From assembly GCF_021147775.1 (NCBI RefSeq), contig NZ_JAGTPK010000011.1, positions 124,001-188,000 of the forward strand: a DNA stretch of 64,000 nt, written 5' to 3'. A model generated the notes under the pieces. That model did no database searches, was not told the DNA's origin, and worked only from the letters and a program-made list of their open reading frames with translations. Every line of letters starts with the position of its first letter. Within the stretch, counting starts at the first letter, position 1. This document shows, in pieces, positions 9,596 through 19,500 of the stretch. Origin of the DNA: Pseudomonas californiensis. Lineage in GTDB: Bacteria; Pseudomonadota; Gammaproteobacteria; Pseudomonadales; Pseudomonadaceae. The position numbers and the translations under genes were made by a program.

Positions 9596-10544
9596 CGCCG
9601 TTGGCGACCCTCAGCACGTCTGCCATCACGGCTATTGCAATTTCAGCAGGCGTTTTACTGCCCAGATTCAACCCGATCGGCGCATGAATGCGCGCCAGCG
9701 CCTCTTCATCCAGCCCGCCGATGCGCGTCAGCCGCTCGAGGCGCTTGCCGCTGGTGCGCATCGAGCCCATGGCGCCAATGTAGAACGCCTCGGTGCGCAC
9801 GGCTTCCAGTAGGGTGAGGTCATCCAGTTTTGGATCATGAGTCAGCGCCAATACCGCGGTGGACGCATGGCAACCACCTTCGGCGATAAACACCGCAGGC
9901 AACACGCCACGTACTTCCACGCCCGGCATGGAAAACCCGGCAGTCACCTCGGTTCGAGGGTCGCAAACGATGACCTCGTAGCCCATGGCAACGGAGAAAC
10001 TGGCACAGAATTCGGCCACGGGTGATAACCCTGCCAACAACACCCGATACACCGCGCCCATACGGATGCTGATGCGCTCATTGTCGACGCGGACCCGCGC
10101 TTCACCCAGCGTGGCCGGGCCCAGATTTCGCTGACCGCAGCCCAGCAGCACGTTGCGGGTCAATAACTCACGACCTGCCAGCGCCTGCTCGACAGCCGCC
10201 AGATGTCGGTCCGCATCGGGAGAGGGCTTAATGCACTCGATCAGCACATCCAGTACACCGCCGCATGGCAAGGCCATCGTAGGTGCAAGCCCACCCTCCC
10301 CGTAACGCACGATCTGGTTGATCGGGTCAAAACCGCCTGCGGCCACTCGCTCGAGAAAATCCTCTTCCACGCAGCCACCGGACAGCGAGCCACGGTGCTC
10401 ACCGTTGTCGAGCGCCACCAGCATGGCGCCCGGCCCGCGCGGGGCTGAGCCGAACGTCGACAGCACGGTGCACAGCCACACCGGTTTGCCGACGGCCAGC
10501 CAGTCACGCGCCTGCTGAATGACCTGCAAATCGAGTTGCTTCAT
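9576..10544 (-). CDS. XdhC/PaoD-family molybdenum cofactor insertion protein
   Basis: This 322-residue XdhC-type chaperone carries and sulfurates molybdenum cofactor for insertion into the adjacent hydroxylase. It shows the N-terminal CoxI/XdhC segment LCTVLSTFGSAPRGPGAML and SLSGGCVEEDFLERV, and the C-terminal Rossmann-like segment with FYIGAMGSMRTSGKRLERL and IGLNLGSKTPAEIAIAVMA. It is the fourth gene of the leftward pao-like operon, with two bases separating it from the large subunit. Its 3' end overlaps the convergent mocA-like gene. In the E. coli pao operon PaoD occupies the same place. Confidence 0.88.
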   Translation of the reverse strand: MKQLDLQVIQQARDWLAVGKPVWLCTVLSTFGSAPRGPGAMLVALDNGEHRGSLSGGCVEEDFLERVAAGGFDPINQIVRYGEGGLAPTMALPCGGVLDVLIECIKPSPDADRHLAAVEQALAGRELLTRNVLLGCGQRNLGPATLGEARVRVDNERISIRMGAVYRVLLAGLSPVAEFCASFSVAMGYEVIVCDPRTEVTAGFSMPGVEVRGVLPAVFIAEGGCHASTAVLALTHDPKLDDLTLLEAVRTEAFYIGAMGSMRTSGKRLERLTRIGGLDEEALARIHAPIGLNLGSKTPAEIAIAVMADVLRVANGVSREAL

Positions 10545-10546
10545 TT

Positions 10547-12772
10547 CTACAGCCCCGCCATCAGCTTTTCCTTGGTGATGGGCAGGCTGCGCACCCGTTT
10601 CCCGGTGGCGTGATACACCGCGTTGGCGACTGCGGCAGCCAGCCCGGTCACACCGATTTCGCCAATGCCACGCGCGCCGAACTCACCCAGGTTGTAATCC
10701 GGATAATCGAGCAGCATGACGTCGATATCGGGCTGGTCCGCATGCACTGGCACCACGTATTCGGCGTAGTTGTTATTGACCGGCAAACCGTTGCGTGGGT
10801 CGAACTCGCCAGCCTCGAACAAGGCCATGCCGATGCCCATGACAATCGCGCCTTCAACCTGGTTACGCGCCGCCAACGGGTTGACCACCTTGCCGACGTC
10901 GATTGCGCTGACCACGCGTGAGACACGCAGGCTGGAAATGCCCGGATCCCAACGCACTTCCACGAAGTGCACACCGAACGACCGGAACGAGTACTTGCCC
11001 TTCTCCGGCAGACCACTCTGGAAATTGCCTTCAGCCCGCGACAAGCGCTGGCCGTTCAAGATGTCGGCGAAGGTTGCACGCTGCTCGCCTGACACCAACC
11101 GGCCGTTTTCGACGGTGATCGACTCAGGATCTTTTCCGGCAAAAATCGCGTCTTTGCCGACCGCGTACTGACGCATTTTCTGCAGGGCTTCACGGGTAGC
11201 ACCGGCGATCGCGGGCATCACGCTGGCCGTCACCCACGAGCCACCGGACACGGGTCCAGGCGGGAAAGACGAACTGCCCAGTTCGACTTCAACCCGCTCC
11301 ACGGGAATTCCGGTCAACTGGCTGACGGTCTGGGCGACGATGGTGTAAGTGCCAGTGCCAATGTCCTGCAAGCCACACTGGGCAAGCGCGGTGCCGTCAG
11401 CGCGCAGAATCACCCGGGCGTCAGTGGGCACCTGATAGGCCTCCCAGTTACACGCCCCCATGCCATAACCGATGATTTCATCACCTTCACGCATCGAACC
11501 CACTTGAGGCTTGCGAGCGTGCCAGCCAAAACGTTCAGCTGCCTTGTCGATGGCCTCAGGGAGGTGATTACTGGACCACGGCAGACCGACGCTCTGGTCC
11601 TTGTCCGACAGGTTCAACTGACGGAACACCAATGGGTCCATACCGGTGGCCAATGCCATTTCGTCGATGGCCGATTCCAGCGCAAACAACCCTGGCGCAG
11701 CGCCCGGCGCGCGCATCGAGGTCGGCGTACCCCGATTGACCTGGGCGATTTTGTGGCTGACCAACACGTTGTCGCAGGCATAAAGGCTCTTGGTCACGCC
11801 GCCACAGTTTTCGGTGTAATCGTCCAGCGTCGACGTGGTGTTGAACGACTCATGGCGAATCGAAAGCAGCTTGCCGTTGGCATCCGTTGCCAGCCTGAGG
11901 CGCTGACGGGTTTCCGGGCGATGGCCCACAGTGGTGAACATCTGCGCACGCGGCAACACGAATTGCACGGGGCGGCCGGTGACTTTCGAGGCAGCGCAGA
12001 CGGCCACAGAATGCGGCCATGGCCAGAGCTTGCCACCGAAACCGGAACCTATGAACGGCGCGCGAACTTCGACCCTATCCGGAGGCAGATCGAACACATT
12101 GGCCAAAAGATTACGGTGGTTGACCACGCCCTGAGTGCTCTCGTAGACGTAAAGCTTGCCGTCCTGCCACCAGGCGGTGCTGGCGTGCATTTCCATCGGG
12201 TTATGCACTTCAACCGGAGTGGTGTAGGTCTGATCGACTTTGCGGGCCGCGCCCAGAAATGCGCGATCCGGGTCGCCACGATGATGCCCTGCACCACCGT
12301 CGCGGGCGCCATTCTTGCGCAAGCCTTCTTGCAGGTCCTTGACCGCAGGTGCCTCGTCGTAATCCACGGTCACACGATAGGCCGCAGCCCTCGCCTGCTC
12401 GAAACTTTCGGCAACCACCAGCGCCACGAACTGACCGGGGTAATAGACGCGATCATCTTCGAACGGCAAACGGTGTTCATCTGTTTTGCTCGCCGAGAGC
12501 ATTTTGGCGAAGCTCAGGGGAGCATTCGGGGTACGGTGCAGCGCCGGGAAATTGCCATAGTGAAAAATCTCGACCACACCCGGCATCGACCGGGCCTGCT
12601 GGTCGTTGATCGCAGTCACTCTGCCGCTGGCGATGGTGCTATAGACGCCATACGCATACAGCATGTCTTTCATGGCGTGATCGGCTGCATAAAGCGCCTG
12701 ACCACTGACTTTCTTGCCGCCGTCGATACGACGCTGTGGCGTACCGATGACCTGCTGATTCTGCTCGCTCAT
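10547..12772 (-). CDS. paoC: Molybdopterin-binding subunit of aldehyde oxidoreductase, PaoC-like
   Basis: This 741-residue catalytic subunit of the xanthine-oxidase family binds molybdenum cofactor and hydroxylates aldehydes or N-heterocycles. It begins with the ald_xan_dh small domain (RRIDGGKKVSGQALYAAD). Later come FIGSGFGGKLWPWPHSVA, the substrate-pocket arginine region TSMRAPGAAPGLFALE, and a C-terminal GARGIGEIGVTGLAAAVANA holding the probable catalytic glutamate. The length equals that of PaoC. There is no signal peptide; export in the family occurs by hitchhiking on the Tat-signal iron-sulfur subunit. It lies ten bases after the FAD subunit. Confidence 0.88.
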   Translation of the reverse strand: MSEQNQQVIGTPQRRIDGGKKVSGQALYAADHAMKDMLYAYGVYSTIASGRVTAINDQQARSMPGVVEIFHYGNFPALHRTPNAPLSFAKMLSASKTDEHRLPFEDDRVYYPGQFVALVVAESFEQARAAAYRVTVDYDEAPAVKDLQEGLRKNGARDGGAGHHRGDPDRAFLGAARKVDQTYTTPVEVHNPMEMHASTAWWQDGKLYVYESTQGVVNHRNLLANVFDLPPDRVEVRAPFIGSGFGGKLWPWPHSVAVCAASKVTGRPVQFVLPRAQMFTTVGHRPETRQRLRLATDANGKLLSIRHESFNTTSTLDDYTENCGGVTKSLYACDNVLVSHKIAQVNRGTPTSMRAPGAAPGLFALESAIDEMALATGMDPLVFRQLNLSDKDQSVGLPWSSNHLPEAIDKAAERFGWHARKPQVGSMREGDEIIGYGMGACNWEAYQVPTDARVILRADGTALAQCGLQDIGTGTYTIVAQTVSQLTGIPVERVEVELGSSSFPPGPVSGGSWVTASVMPAIAGATREALQKMRQYAVGKDAIFAGKDPESITVENGRLVSGEQRATFADILNGQRLSRAEGNFQSGLPEKGKYSFRSFGVHFVEVRWDPGISSLRVSRVVSAIDVGKVVNPLAARNQVEGAIVMGIGMALFEAGEFDPRNGLPVNNNYAEYVVPVHADQPDIDVMLLDYPDYNLGEFGARGIGEIGVTGLAAAVANAVYHATGKRVRSLPITKEKLMAGL

Positions 12773-12781
12773 GAAAAGCTC

Positions 12782-13765
12782 CTACGCCGTAAGGTCACGA
12801 AGATTGCGGACGATGACCTGCTGACCCAGCGGGACCTTGAAGGCATTGTGTTCGTAGGCGCGCGAGCCTTTCATCGCCAGCGCTGCCACTTGGGCAAAGG
12901 TGTCCATGTCGGCTCGCTGACCGATCAGTGCGCGCTCGGCCTCGACTGCGCGCCACGGTTTGGTACCCACGCCGCCCAGCGCAATGCGCGCGTCGCTGAT
13001 GCGCTTGCCGTCCATCACGACAATCACAGCGCTTGAAGCGAGCGCAAACTGATACGAGGTACGGTCGCGCAATTTCAGGTAGCTGGAACGACCACCCGAC
13101 AACGGTGCGTCCAGGGTCACATGTGTAACCAGCTCGCGAGGCGCCAATGCATGCTCACGCTCTGGCGTGTCGCCTGGCAGCAAATGGAAATCGGCAAACG
13201 GGATGTCTCTGGACCCGTTCGCGCCCTGCACTGTGACCTGCCCGCCAATCGCCGCCATGCCCACGCACATGTCCGATGGATGTGTAGCAATGCAATGATC
13301 GCTGGTGCCCAGAACGGCATGCACGCTGCGGTTCAGACCGCCGATGGCAGCGCACCCGGAACCTGGCTGGCGCTTGTTGCACGCCGAAACACCGTCGCGG
13401 AAATACGGACAGCGCACCCGCTGCATAAGGTTGCCTGCCGTAGTGGCCTTGTTGCGAAGCTGGGTCGAGGCACCCGCAAGGATCGCCTCGGCGAGCACCG
13501 GGTAGCGTTGCTGCACCAGCGGATGGCTGGCGAGGTCGGTATTGCTGACCAGAGCACCGACCCGCAGGCGGCCATCAGACAGCGACTCGACCTGCTTGAG
13601 TGCCAGGTGATTGATGTCCACCAGTTGCTCTGGCTGCATCACGTCGAGCTTCACCAGGTCGAGCAGCGTGGTGCCGCCCGCCAGATAAAAGCGCTCGCCA
13701 CTGCCCGCTGCGGTAGTGATTGCCTGAGCGGGCGAGGCGGCCCGCGCGTAATCGAATGTCCGCAT
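12782..13765 (-). CDS. paoB: FAD-binding subunit of aldehyde oxidoreductase, PaoB-like
   Basis: This 327-residue FAD subunit has the dehydrogenase FAD-binding loop FYLAGGTTLLDLVKLDV near residue 35 and a cysteine-rich insertion (MQRVRCPYFRD, then SACNKRQPGSGCAA) that in PaoB binds an extra [4Fe-4S] cluster. The CO dehydrogenase flavoprotein C-terminal domain follows. The true start is the ATG at 13765, which overlaps the stop of the iron-sulfur gene by one base (TGATG); the open frame upstream is antisense to that gene. It passes electrons between the molybdenum subunit and the 2Fe-2S subunit. Confidence 0.87.
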   Translation of the reverse strand: MRTFDYARAASPAQAITTAAGSGERFYLAGGTTLLDLVKLDVMQPEQLVDINHLALKQVESLSDGRLRVGALVSNTDLASHPLVQQRYPVLAEAILAGASTQLRNKATTAGNLMQRVRCPYFRDGVSACNKRQPGSGCAAIGGLNRSVHAVLGTSDHCIATHPSDMCVGMAAIGGQVTVQGANGSRDIPFADFHLLPGDTPEREHALAPRELVTHVTLDAPLSGGRSSYLKLRDRTSYQFALASSAVIVVMDGKRISDARIALGGVGTKPWRAVEAERALIGQRADMDTFAQVAALAMKGSRAYEHNAFKVPLGQQVIVRNLRDLTA

Positions 13766-14445
13766 CAGACTGCACTCCCCATTTTGGAACGCGCCGACTG
13801 CACGGCCGTCAGGATGTTCTTGTAAGCGCCACACCGGCAGATATTGCCGCTCATGGCCTCTTTCACGCTGGCGTCGTCTGAACCTATGTTGGGATCCTTG
13901 AGGATCGCCACTGCGCTCATGATCTGGCCAGATGTGCAGTAACCGCATTGGTAGGCATCGTGTTCCCAGAACGCTTCCTGCACCGGATGCAGCTTGCCGT
14001 TCACGGTCAGCCCTTCGATGGTGGTGATGCTGTCGCCATCATGCTGAACAGCGATCGACAGGCAGGAGTTGATGGCCACGCCATTCACCAGCAGCGTACA
14101 AGCGCCGCACTGGCCGTGATCACAGCCCTTCTTGGTACCAGTCAGTTGCAGCCGGTCGCGCAGCACGTCCAGCAGAACCGCATTGGCCGGAACATTCAGG
14201 GTGTGCACCTGACCGTTTACCGTCAGTTGGATACGATGCTCACCTGCACCCGGTGCGCTGTCGTCATTCACCACAGATACAGGCGCAGCGAGAGGTTCAG
14301 CCTGCAGCATGCCGTCAGCCGGTATCCAGGTCGACAGCGTGACGGCGGCGATGCCAGACGCACCGAATTTGAGAAAATTGCGTCGCGAAGGCTGCACGGT
14401 GTCAGTTTCGGCAACAGGTTCCTTCCGGGTCTTGGGTTCGTTCAT
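13765..14445 (-). CDS. paoA: Tat-exported 2Fe-2S subunit of aldehyde oxidoreductase, PaoA-like
   Basis: This 226-residue subunit has a twin-arginine leader (SRRNFLKFGASG followed by a hydrophobic stretch, about residues 20-45), so the complex should be exported folded to the periplasm. After the leader come a plant-type ferredoxin domain (GCDHGQCGACTLLVNG) and a [2Fe-2S]-binding helical domain (QCGYCTSGQIMSA, GNICRCGAYKNI). I use the ATG at 14445 rather than the GTG at 14454. It is the first gene of the leftward pao-like operon. PaoABC detoxifies aromatic aldehydes in E. coli; the substrate here is inferred. Confidence 0.9.
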   Translation of the reverse strand: MNEPKTRKEPVAETDTVQPSRRNFLKFGASGIAAVTLSTWIPADGMLQAEPLAAPVSVVNDDSAPGAGEHRIQLTVNGQVHTLNVPANAVLLDVLRDRLQLTGTKKGCDHGQCGACTLLVNGVAINSCLSIAVQHDGDSITTIEGLTVNGKLHPVQEAFWEHDAYQCGYCTSGQIMSAVAILKDPNIGSDDASVKEAMSGNICRCGAYKNILTAVQSARSKMGSAV

Positions 14446-14490
14446 CAGGATCACTCGGTATCAGCCATCGCTTCTGTAGGGCGACGGGCA

Positions 14491-15003
14491 TTATTGTGGG
14501 ACAGCGGCCTGGGCGTACTCCTGCTCGCTGACCTGTTGCTTCCAATCGACGACCTTGCCCTGCAGCGACTCTGCAATGGCAATGTGAGTCATGGCGGTTG
14601 TTGCGGTTGCCCTGTGCCAATGAAGCACGTTGGGCGGGATCCAGACCGTATCGCCAGGACGGATGCGCTGGGCCGGTTTACCGGCTTCCTGCACCCAGCC
14701 ACTGCCAGCAGTCACAATCAGGGTCTGCCCAAGCGGATGCGTGTGCCATGCAGTACGGGCACCGGGCTCGAATGTCACCGTTGCGCCGCTCACCCGGGCT
14801 GGTTCAGTGCCCTTGAAAGGTGAATCGATACGAACGGTGCCAGTAAAGTAGTTCCCGGAGCCAACGGCAGACGGTTGATCACCATTCACTTTCACCGTCA
14901 CGGCGCTCTGGTTTTGCGCACTGTCAGCATTGGCATGCAACGCCAAAAGCGATAACGACAATACAGCCCACGAAAATCTGATCACGGCAATCCCTGTCTT
15001 CAA
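14491..15003 (-). CDS. Exported cupin-domain protein
   Basis: This 170-residue protein has an N-terminal signal peptide ending near LLALHANADS, then a single cupin barrel with the metal-binding first motif GARTAWHTHPLGQTLIVTAG and the second motif PGDTVWIPPNVLHWH. Secreted cupins of this type lie next to oxidoreductase genes in several proteobacteria, but no reaction can be assigned. It is upstream of, and reads in the same direction as, the paoA-like gene (46 bp gap), so it may share that transcript. Confidence 0.75.
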   Translation of the reverse strand: MKTGIAVIRFSWAVLSLSLLALHANADSAQNQSAVTVKVNGDQPSAVGSGNYFTGTVRIDSPFKGTEPARVSGATVTFEPGARTAWHTHPLGQTLIVTAGSGWVQEAGKPAQRIRPGDTVWIPPNVLHWHRATATTAMTHIAIAESLQGKVVDWKQQVSEQEYAQAAVPQ

Positions 15004-15850
15004 GTGGCGCGCCTGACCTGGCCACCATCGCTGGCTGCCTAGTGTTTAACTGGCCAGCACGGCGAAAGTTCCACGTTTCTGCCAAAGCGCGACTGTTTAT
15101 GGGGTGGTATTAAACGCCCATGACCGGGCGCCGATGAAAGAAGAAAACTTCGTCCATGCCCCACCGAGCCTAACAGCGGGACACTTCGAGCATTAGCCCC
15201 TAGAATTAGCTAACACTGCTGAGTTTTTCTCAACAATGCGGGTCTATGGGCTTAGCCATCGAAGGGCTCATCTCGCCAGAAGATTTACGATAAAGGGCAG
15301 GAATTCAGACGTGCGGAGCACGGTATTTCGGCCAGTTGCTCAAGATTGAAGCCTGGCGGGCGATACAGCCGCTTAGGCGCTGCGAGGCGTCTGTATCAAG
15401 CGTTTCCGGGGCGATGTGATGATGTCACCTCGCATCAGAGGGCCACAGTGTGCCAAAATGCCGCGTCTTTGCCGAAATGGCACCATGATGTGGCGCTGAC
15501 TGCGCAGACGAAAAAACGCCACAGAGCGTGTCTTCATGGTTCCGTCAGGCGTCCAAGACTCCGTGAACAGGCTGACCAGGTGTGTCGCACGAGCGTGTGA
15601 CGGGGACCTGATCCCCTTGCGCAGCGATACATCAATAGAGCACATGTCACTTCATGACGCTGAGTCCAACGACGATAAGAAGCCAGCGCAGTAGGACATA
15701 AACTGAGGTCTCGAGCGGTATTGTATTGGCCTTGTATGTCCACCTCTAGTCCCTGCAGGTGCGAGCGTTTGTCGCATGCTTCGTTGCACGCGAAAGCACC
15801 CGGATCCTCAGGGGCAGTCGGCGGATGGCGTTTATCAAATGGATTACAGT
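15004..15850. other. Long gene-poor intergenic region
   Basis: This 847-bp stretch between the cupin gene and mqo holds no reading frame with a believable start, ribosome-binding site and codon use. Short frames on both strands lack recognisable motifs. The left part would contain the promoter for the leftward cupin/pao genes and the right end the promoter for mqo. Its composition is less GC-rich than the flanking genes in the 15.15-15.3 kb part. I saw no RNA gene or repeat in it. Confidence 0.5.
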
Positions 15851-17503
15851 ATGTTTAAGAAAGTGAACACGGCCCTTCTGGGTCTGGCGATGTCGCTGGG
15901 GCTGACGCCTCTGCACGCAGCCGAAGCCAAGAAAGTTGATGTACTGCTCGTCGGCGGCGGCATCATGAGTTCGACCCTGGCGGTCTGGCTCAATGAGCTC
16001 GAGCCAAGCTGGTCGATGGAAATGGTCGAGCGCCTCGATGGCGTGGCCGAAGAAAGCTCCAACGGCTGGAACAACGCGGGTACCGGTCACTCTGCTTTGG
16101 CTGAGCTGAACTACACCCCGGAAGACAAGAACGGCAACGTTGATATCTCCAAAGCGATCGAAATCAACGAAGCTTTCCAGATTTCGCGCCAGTTCTGGTC
16201 CTAGCAGGTCAAGACCGGCGTGCTGAAAGACCCGCGCTCGTTCATCAACTCCACGCCGCACATGAGTTTTGTGTGGGGCGACAACAACATCCAGTTCCTG
16301 CGCAAGCGTTACGCCGCCCTGCAAGCCAGCCCGTTGTTCAGCGGCATGCAATACTCGGAAGACCACGAGCAGATCAAGAAGTGGGTTCCGCTGATGATGG
16401 AAGGTCGTGACCCTGCGCAGAAGCTGGCCGTGACCTGGACGCCAATCGGCACTGACGTGAACTTTGGCGAGATCACTCGTCAGTTCGTGGCCAACTTGAA
16501 AACCAAGTCCAACTTCAGCCTGAAGCTGTCGAGCGAAGTCGAAGACATCAGTCATAACGACGATGGCACCTGGCGCGTCAAATACAAGAACCTGAAAGAC
16601 GGTTCTGTGACTGAAACCGACGCCAAGTTCCTGTTCATCGGCGCGGGCGGTGCGGCTCTGCACCTGCTGCAAGAGTCGGGCATTCCTGAAGCCAAGGAAT
16701 ACGGCGGCTTCCCGGTTGGCGGCTCATGGCTGGTCACCGAGAACCAGACGCTGTCCATGCAGCACATGGCCAAGGCCTACGGCATCGCATCGACCGGTGC
16801 GCCACCCATGTCCGTTCCTCACCTGGACACCCGTGTTCTGGACGGCAAGCGCGTGATCCTGTTTGGCCCGTTCGCAACGTTCTCGACGAAATTCCTGAAA
16901 AACGGCTCCTACTTTGATCTGTTGACCAGCACGACGACTCATAACGTCTGGCCAATGACCAAGGTTGGCATCGCGCAGTACCCGTTGATCGAATACCTGG
17001 CGGGTCAGGTAATGATGTCTGATGACGACCGTTTTGCTGCACTGCAGCAATACTTCCCGAACGCCAAGAAAGAAGACTGGCGCCTGATGCAGGCCGGTCA
17101 GCGCGTTCAGATCATCAAGCGTGATGAAGAGAAAGGCGGCGTTCTGAAGCTGGGTACCGAAATCGTTGCATCCAAGGACGGCAGCATTGCCGGTCTGTTG
17201 GGTGCATCGCCAGGTGCTTCGACCGCAGCGCCGATCATGCTGGGCGTACTTGAGAAAGTCTTCAAGGACAAGGTAGCGACACCAGCCTGGCAGGAAAAAC
17301 TGCGCCAGATCGTTCCAAGCTACGGCACCAAGCTGAACGAAAACCCGGATCGGGTTGCACAGGAATGGGCTTACACCGCCGAGACCCTGCAACTGACTCC
17401 ACCGCCACCGGTCAACAAGGCTTCCGCCGCAGCTGCTCCAGCGCCTGCTGGCCAGCCTGCACCGAAGCGTGAAAGCAACCCTGCCAGTGACATGGCGCTT
17501 TAA
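15851..17503 (+). pseudogene. mqo: Malate:quinone oxidoreductase interrupted by an amber codon
   Basis: The full frame encodes a 550-residue Mqo, a membrane-associated FAD enzyme that oxidises malate to oxaloacetate with quinone. It has a signal-like N terminus ([17 protein letters not shown]), the FAD motif [19 protein letters not shown], and family segments [27 protein letters not shown] and [24 protein letters not shown] at 16202-16204 splits it after FQISRQFWS; translation continues in the same frame with [14 protein letters not shown]. coli Mqo has FWAHQV and other family members an aromatic residue here, so a single base change from a Tyr codon is likely. No frameshift or other stop is present. 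The proline/alanine-rich C-terminal tail is typical of the pseudomonad form. Confidence 0.88.
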
Positions 17504-17523
17504 GGCTCACACCGCTTGAAGCA

Positions 17524-17558
17524 AAGCCCCGTCAGACGTCGTCTGGCGGGGCTTTTTT
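17524..17558 (+). terminator. Rho-independent terminator after mqo
   Basis: A 14-bp stem with one G-T pair (AAGCCCCGTCAGAC, loop GTC, GTCTGGCGGGGCTT) is followed by a run of T residues. Confidence 0.9.
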
Positions 17559-17590
17559 ATCGCCTGCTGCCTGGGCTCAGCGGCTCTCGC

Positions 17591-18016
17591 TTACTTGGCG
17601 AACAACTGACTCATGTCCTTGAACGCCTTGAACTCCAGCGCATTGCCACACGGGTCAAACAGAAACATGGTGGCTTGCTCACCGACCTGGCCCTTGAAGC
17701 GGATATAGGGTTCGATCACGAATTGGGTCCCCAACGACCGCAGTCGTTCAGCCAATGCCTCCCACTGTTCCCAATGCAGGATGATGCCGAAGTGCGGAAC
17801 CGGTACATCGTGACCGTCCACAGCATTGCTGTGCACGTGCTCTTGTGACGATGTTTTAGGGTGTTCGTGGATCACCAACTGGTGCCCGTAAAAATCGAAA
17901 TCGACCCATTGCTCGCTGGAGCGGCCCTCAGACAAACCAAATACATCGCCGTAAAAAGTGCGCGCGGCGGCAAGGTCGTAAACAGGTATCGCCAGATGAA
18001 AAGGAGAAAGGCTCAT
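17591..18016 (-). CDS. VOC-family (glyoxalase/dioxygenase fold) protein
   Basis: This 141-residue protein has two beta-alpha-beta-beta-beta halves of the vicinal oxygen chelate fold. Candidate metal ligands are the histidine in [11 protein letters not shown], the histidine in HFGIILHW, and the glutamate in [10 protein letters not shown]. The fold covers glyoxalases, dioxygenases and resistance proteins, so the substrate is unknown. The start at 18016 gives the family N terminus ([11 protein letters not shown]); the longer open frame extends toward the divergent LysR gene without coding character. That LysR gene is a plausible regulator. Confidence 0.78.
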   Translation of the reverse strand: MSLSPFHLAIPVYDLAAARTFYGDVFGLSEGRSSEQWVDFDFYGHQLVIHEHPKTSSQEHVHSNAVDGHDVPVPHFGIILHWEQWEALAERLRSLGTQFVIEPYIRFKGQVGEQATMFLFDPCGNALEFKAFKDMSQLFAK

Positions 18017-18156
18017 CAGTTGCTCCACGGTCAGGTTTGGGGTTGACGTATCGGGGCGTCGATGGCGCCCTCTTCGTTCATCGCGAAAATCATAGGCCAG
18101 GCGACTGACCAATAAAATCAATATATATTTCTCTGATACACAAAAGAGATCTATCA

Positions 18157-19068
18157 ATGATTCGCGAATTGAAGACCCTGGTAGCCGTGGCTCAGGAAGG
18201 AACATTCGCTGCTGCAGGCAACCGGATCGGTCTTACCCAAGCGGCGGTCAGCGCGCAAATGCAGCGCCTCGAAGCGCAATTGGGCTTCACACTCTTCGAC
18301 CGCAAGGGCCGCTCGGCGCACCTGAACAAAATGGGCCAGCAGACGCTGCTGCAGGCGCAGGAGCTGATCCGCCTCTACCACAGCCTCGGCACGACACCGG
18401 CTGGCCCACCGGCCACAGTACAAGTGACCATCGGTGCCATTGCCTCCATGCAATGCTCGCTACTGCCCGACGCTCTTAGCGCCTTTCATCGCCACTGGCC
18501 GCAGTGTCGAACACGGGTCATTCCGGGCGTTTCGATGAACCTGATCAATCAGGTTGACGCCGGTGAGATCGACCTGGCGGCAATCATCCGACCACCGTTT
18601 TCGCTGCAAAGCGACTTGCGCTGGACAAGCCTGGCGCACGAGCCCTATCGGCTGATCGTGCCCAGCGAATTGCCGGGTGATGACTGGGTAGAACTGCTGT
18701 CATCCCAGCCATTGATTCGCTACGACCGTACCTCGTTTGGCGGAAGACAGGTTGATCGATTCCTGCGTCAAATGCATTTCAGCCTGCGTGAGGTCTGCGA
18801 ACTGGATGAGCTGGAAGCCATTATCAAGCTGGTTGCGCGAGGCATGGGCGTGGCGTTGATTCCGCAGACCGCCAGCCATCGGGACTGGCCCGAGGGGATC
18901 CGCGCCCTGGATCTTGGCGAGCACACCTTTCATCGCGATGTAGGGCTGGTGCACCGCGACCGTCGCAGCCTTGATGAACAGACCGCCTTGCTCATCGAAC
19001 TGCTTGAGCGCAATGCCAGTGGACAGCAGCCGACCTCCGCACCGCCTGCTGATCACAAGGCCCGGTGA
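18157..19068 (+). CDS. LysR-family transcriptional regulator
   Basis: This 303-residue LysR regulator has an N-terminal HTH ([20 protein letters not shown] and [18 protein letters not shown]) and a substrate-binding domain. It is divergent from the VOC gene (140 bp between them), so it may control that gene and itself. The intergenic region holds an AT-rich run (AATATATATTTCTC) suitable for a promoter. The ligand is unknown. Confidence 0.85.
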   Translation: MIRELKTLVAVAQEGTFAAAGNRIGLTQAAVSAQMQRLEAQLGFTLFDRKGRSAHLNKMGQQTLLQAQELIRLYHSLGTTPAGPPATVQVTIGAIASMQCSLLPDALSAFHRHWPQCRTRVIPGVSMNLINQVDAGEIDLAAIIRPPFSLQSDLRWTSLAHEPYRLIVPSELPGDDWVELLSSQPLIRYDRTSFGGRQVDRFLRQMHFSLREVCELDELEAIIKLVARGMGVALIPQTASHRDWPEGIRALDLGEHTFHRDVGLVHRDRRSLDEQTALLIELLERNASGQQPTSAPPADHKAR

Positions 19069-19131
19069 AAAACATCGAACTCGCCGGCCCGCCTCGCCCT
19101 CCAACGCTGACACCATCAGTGAGGAATGGAA

Positions 19132-19374
19132 ATGACTGACCACGACGCAACACCACAGAAAGAGCGCGACAACGACAAGCCTTATACCCCCACCGTCGAT
19201 CAGTCGGGCAAGCCAGTCGAGGTTGTACGCGAAGACATCGAGCGTGAAGGTCTGGACACTAACGGCGTGGACAAAGTCGTCACGCCAACGGCCAACAAGG
19301 AAAAGGAACAGGACGCAGAAACGCTCAAGGAGAAAAACCGGGAGGTCGAACGCAAGCTGGCTGGCAAGGATTGA
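19132..19374 (+). CDS. Small hydrophilic hypothetical protein
   Basis: This 80-residue protein is almost entirely charged and polar, with no membrane segment and low sequence complexity (KEKEQDAETLKEKNREVERK near the end), so it is probably disordered or helical. A GAGGAATGGAA run precedes the ATG at 19132; an in-frame ATG two codons earlier is too close to it. It follows the LysR gene by 63 bp. I do not recognise the family. Confidence 0.6.
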   Translation: MTDHDATPQKERDNDKPYTPTVDQSGKPVEVVREDIEREGLDTNGVDKVVTPTANKEKEQDAETLKEKNREVERKLAGKD

Positions 19375-19500
19375 CCAGCGGGTTATAAACCGTCGCGGAC
19401 CACGCTTATTGCCGACCCGTTAGGCTGGAAACACAGGCCAGCAAGTCAGTCCGCGGCAGGCTTTCCAGGCCCCAAGAGCCATACGCCAGACGCCCAGAAG

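Noticed and set aside
11504..13036. 510-residue open frame opposite the PaoC and PaoB genes
   Set aside because: Antisense shadow of the molybdenum hydroxylase subunits, whose motifs are unambiguous.
15346..15743. Overlapping short open frames on both strands in the 15-15.8 kb gap
   Set aside because: No ribosome-binding site, no recognised family, and codon use unlike the neighbouring genes.
17796..17824. HrpL-type promoter-like GGAACC-N16-CCAC
   Set aside because: It lies antisense inside the VOC coding region, lacks the final A, and no effector-like gene follows.
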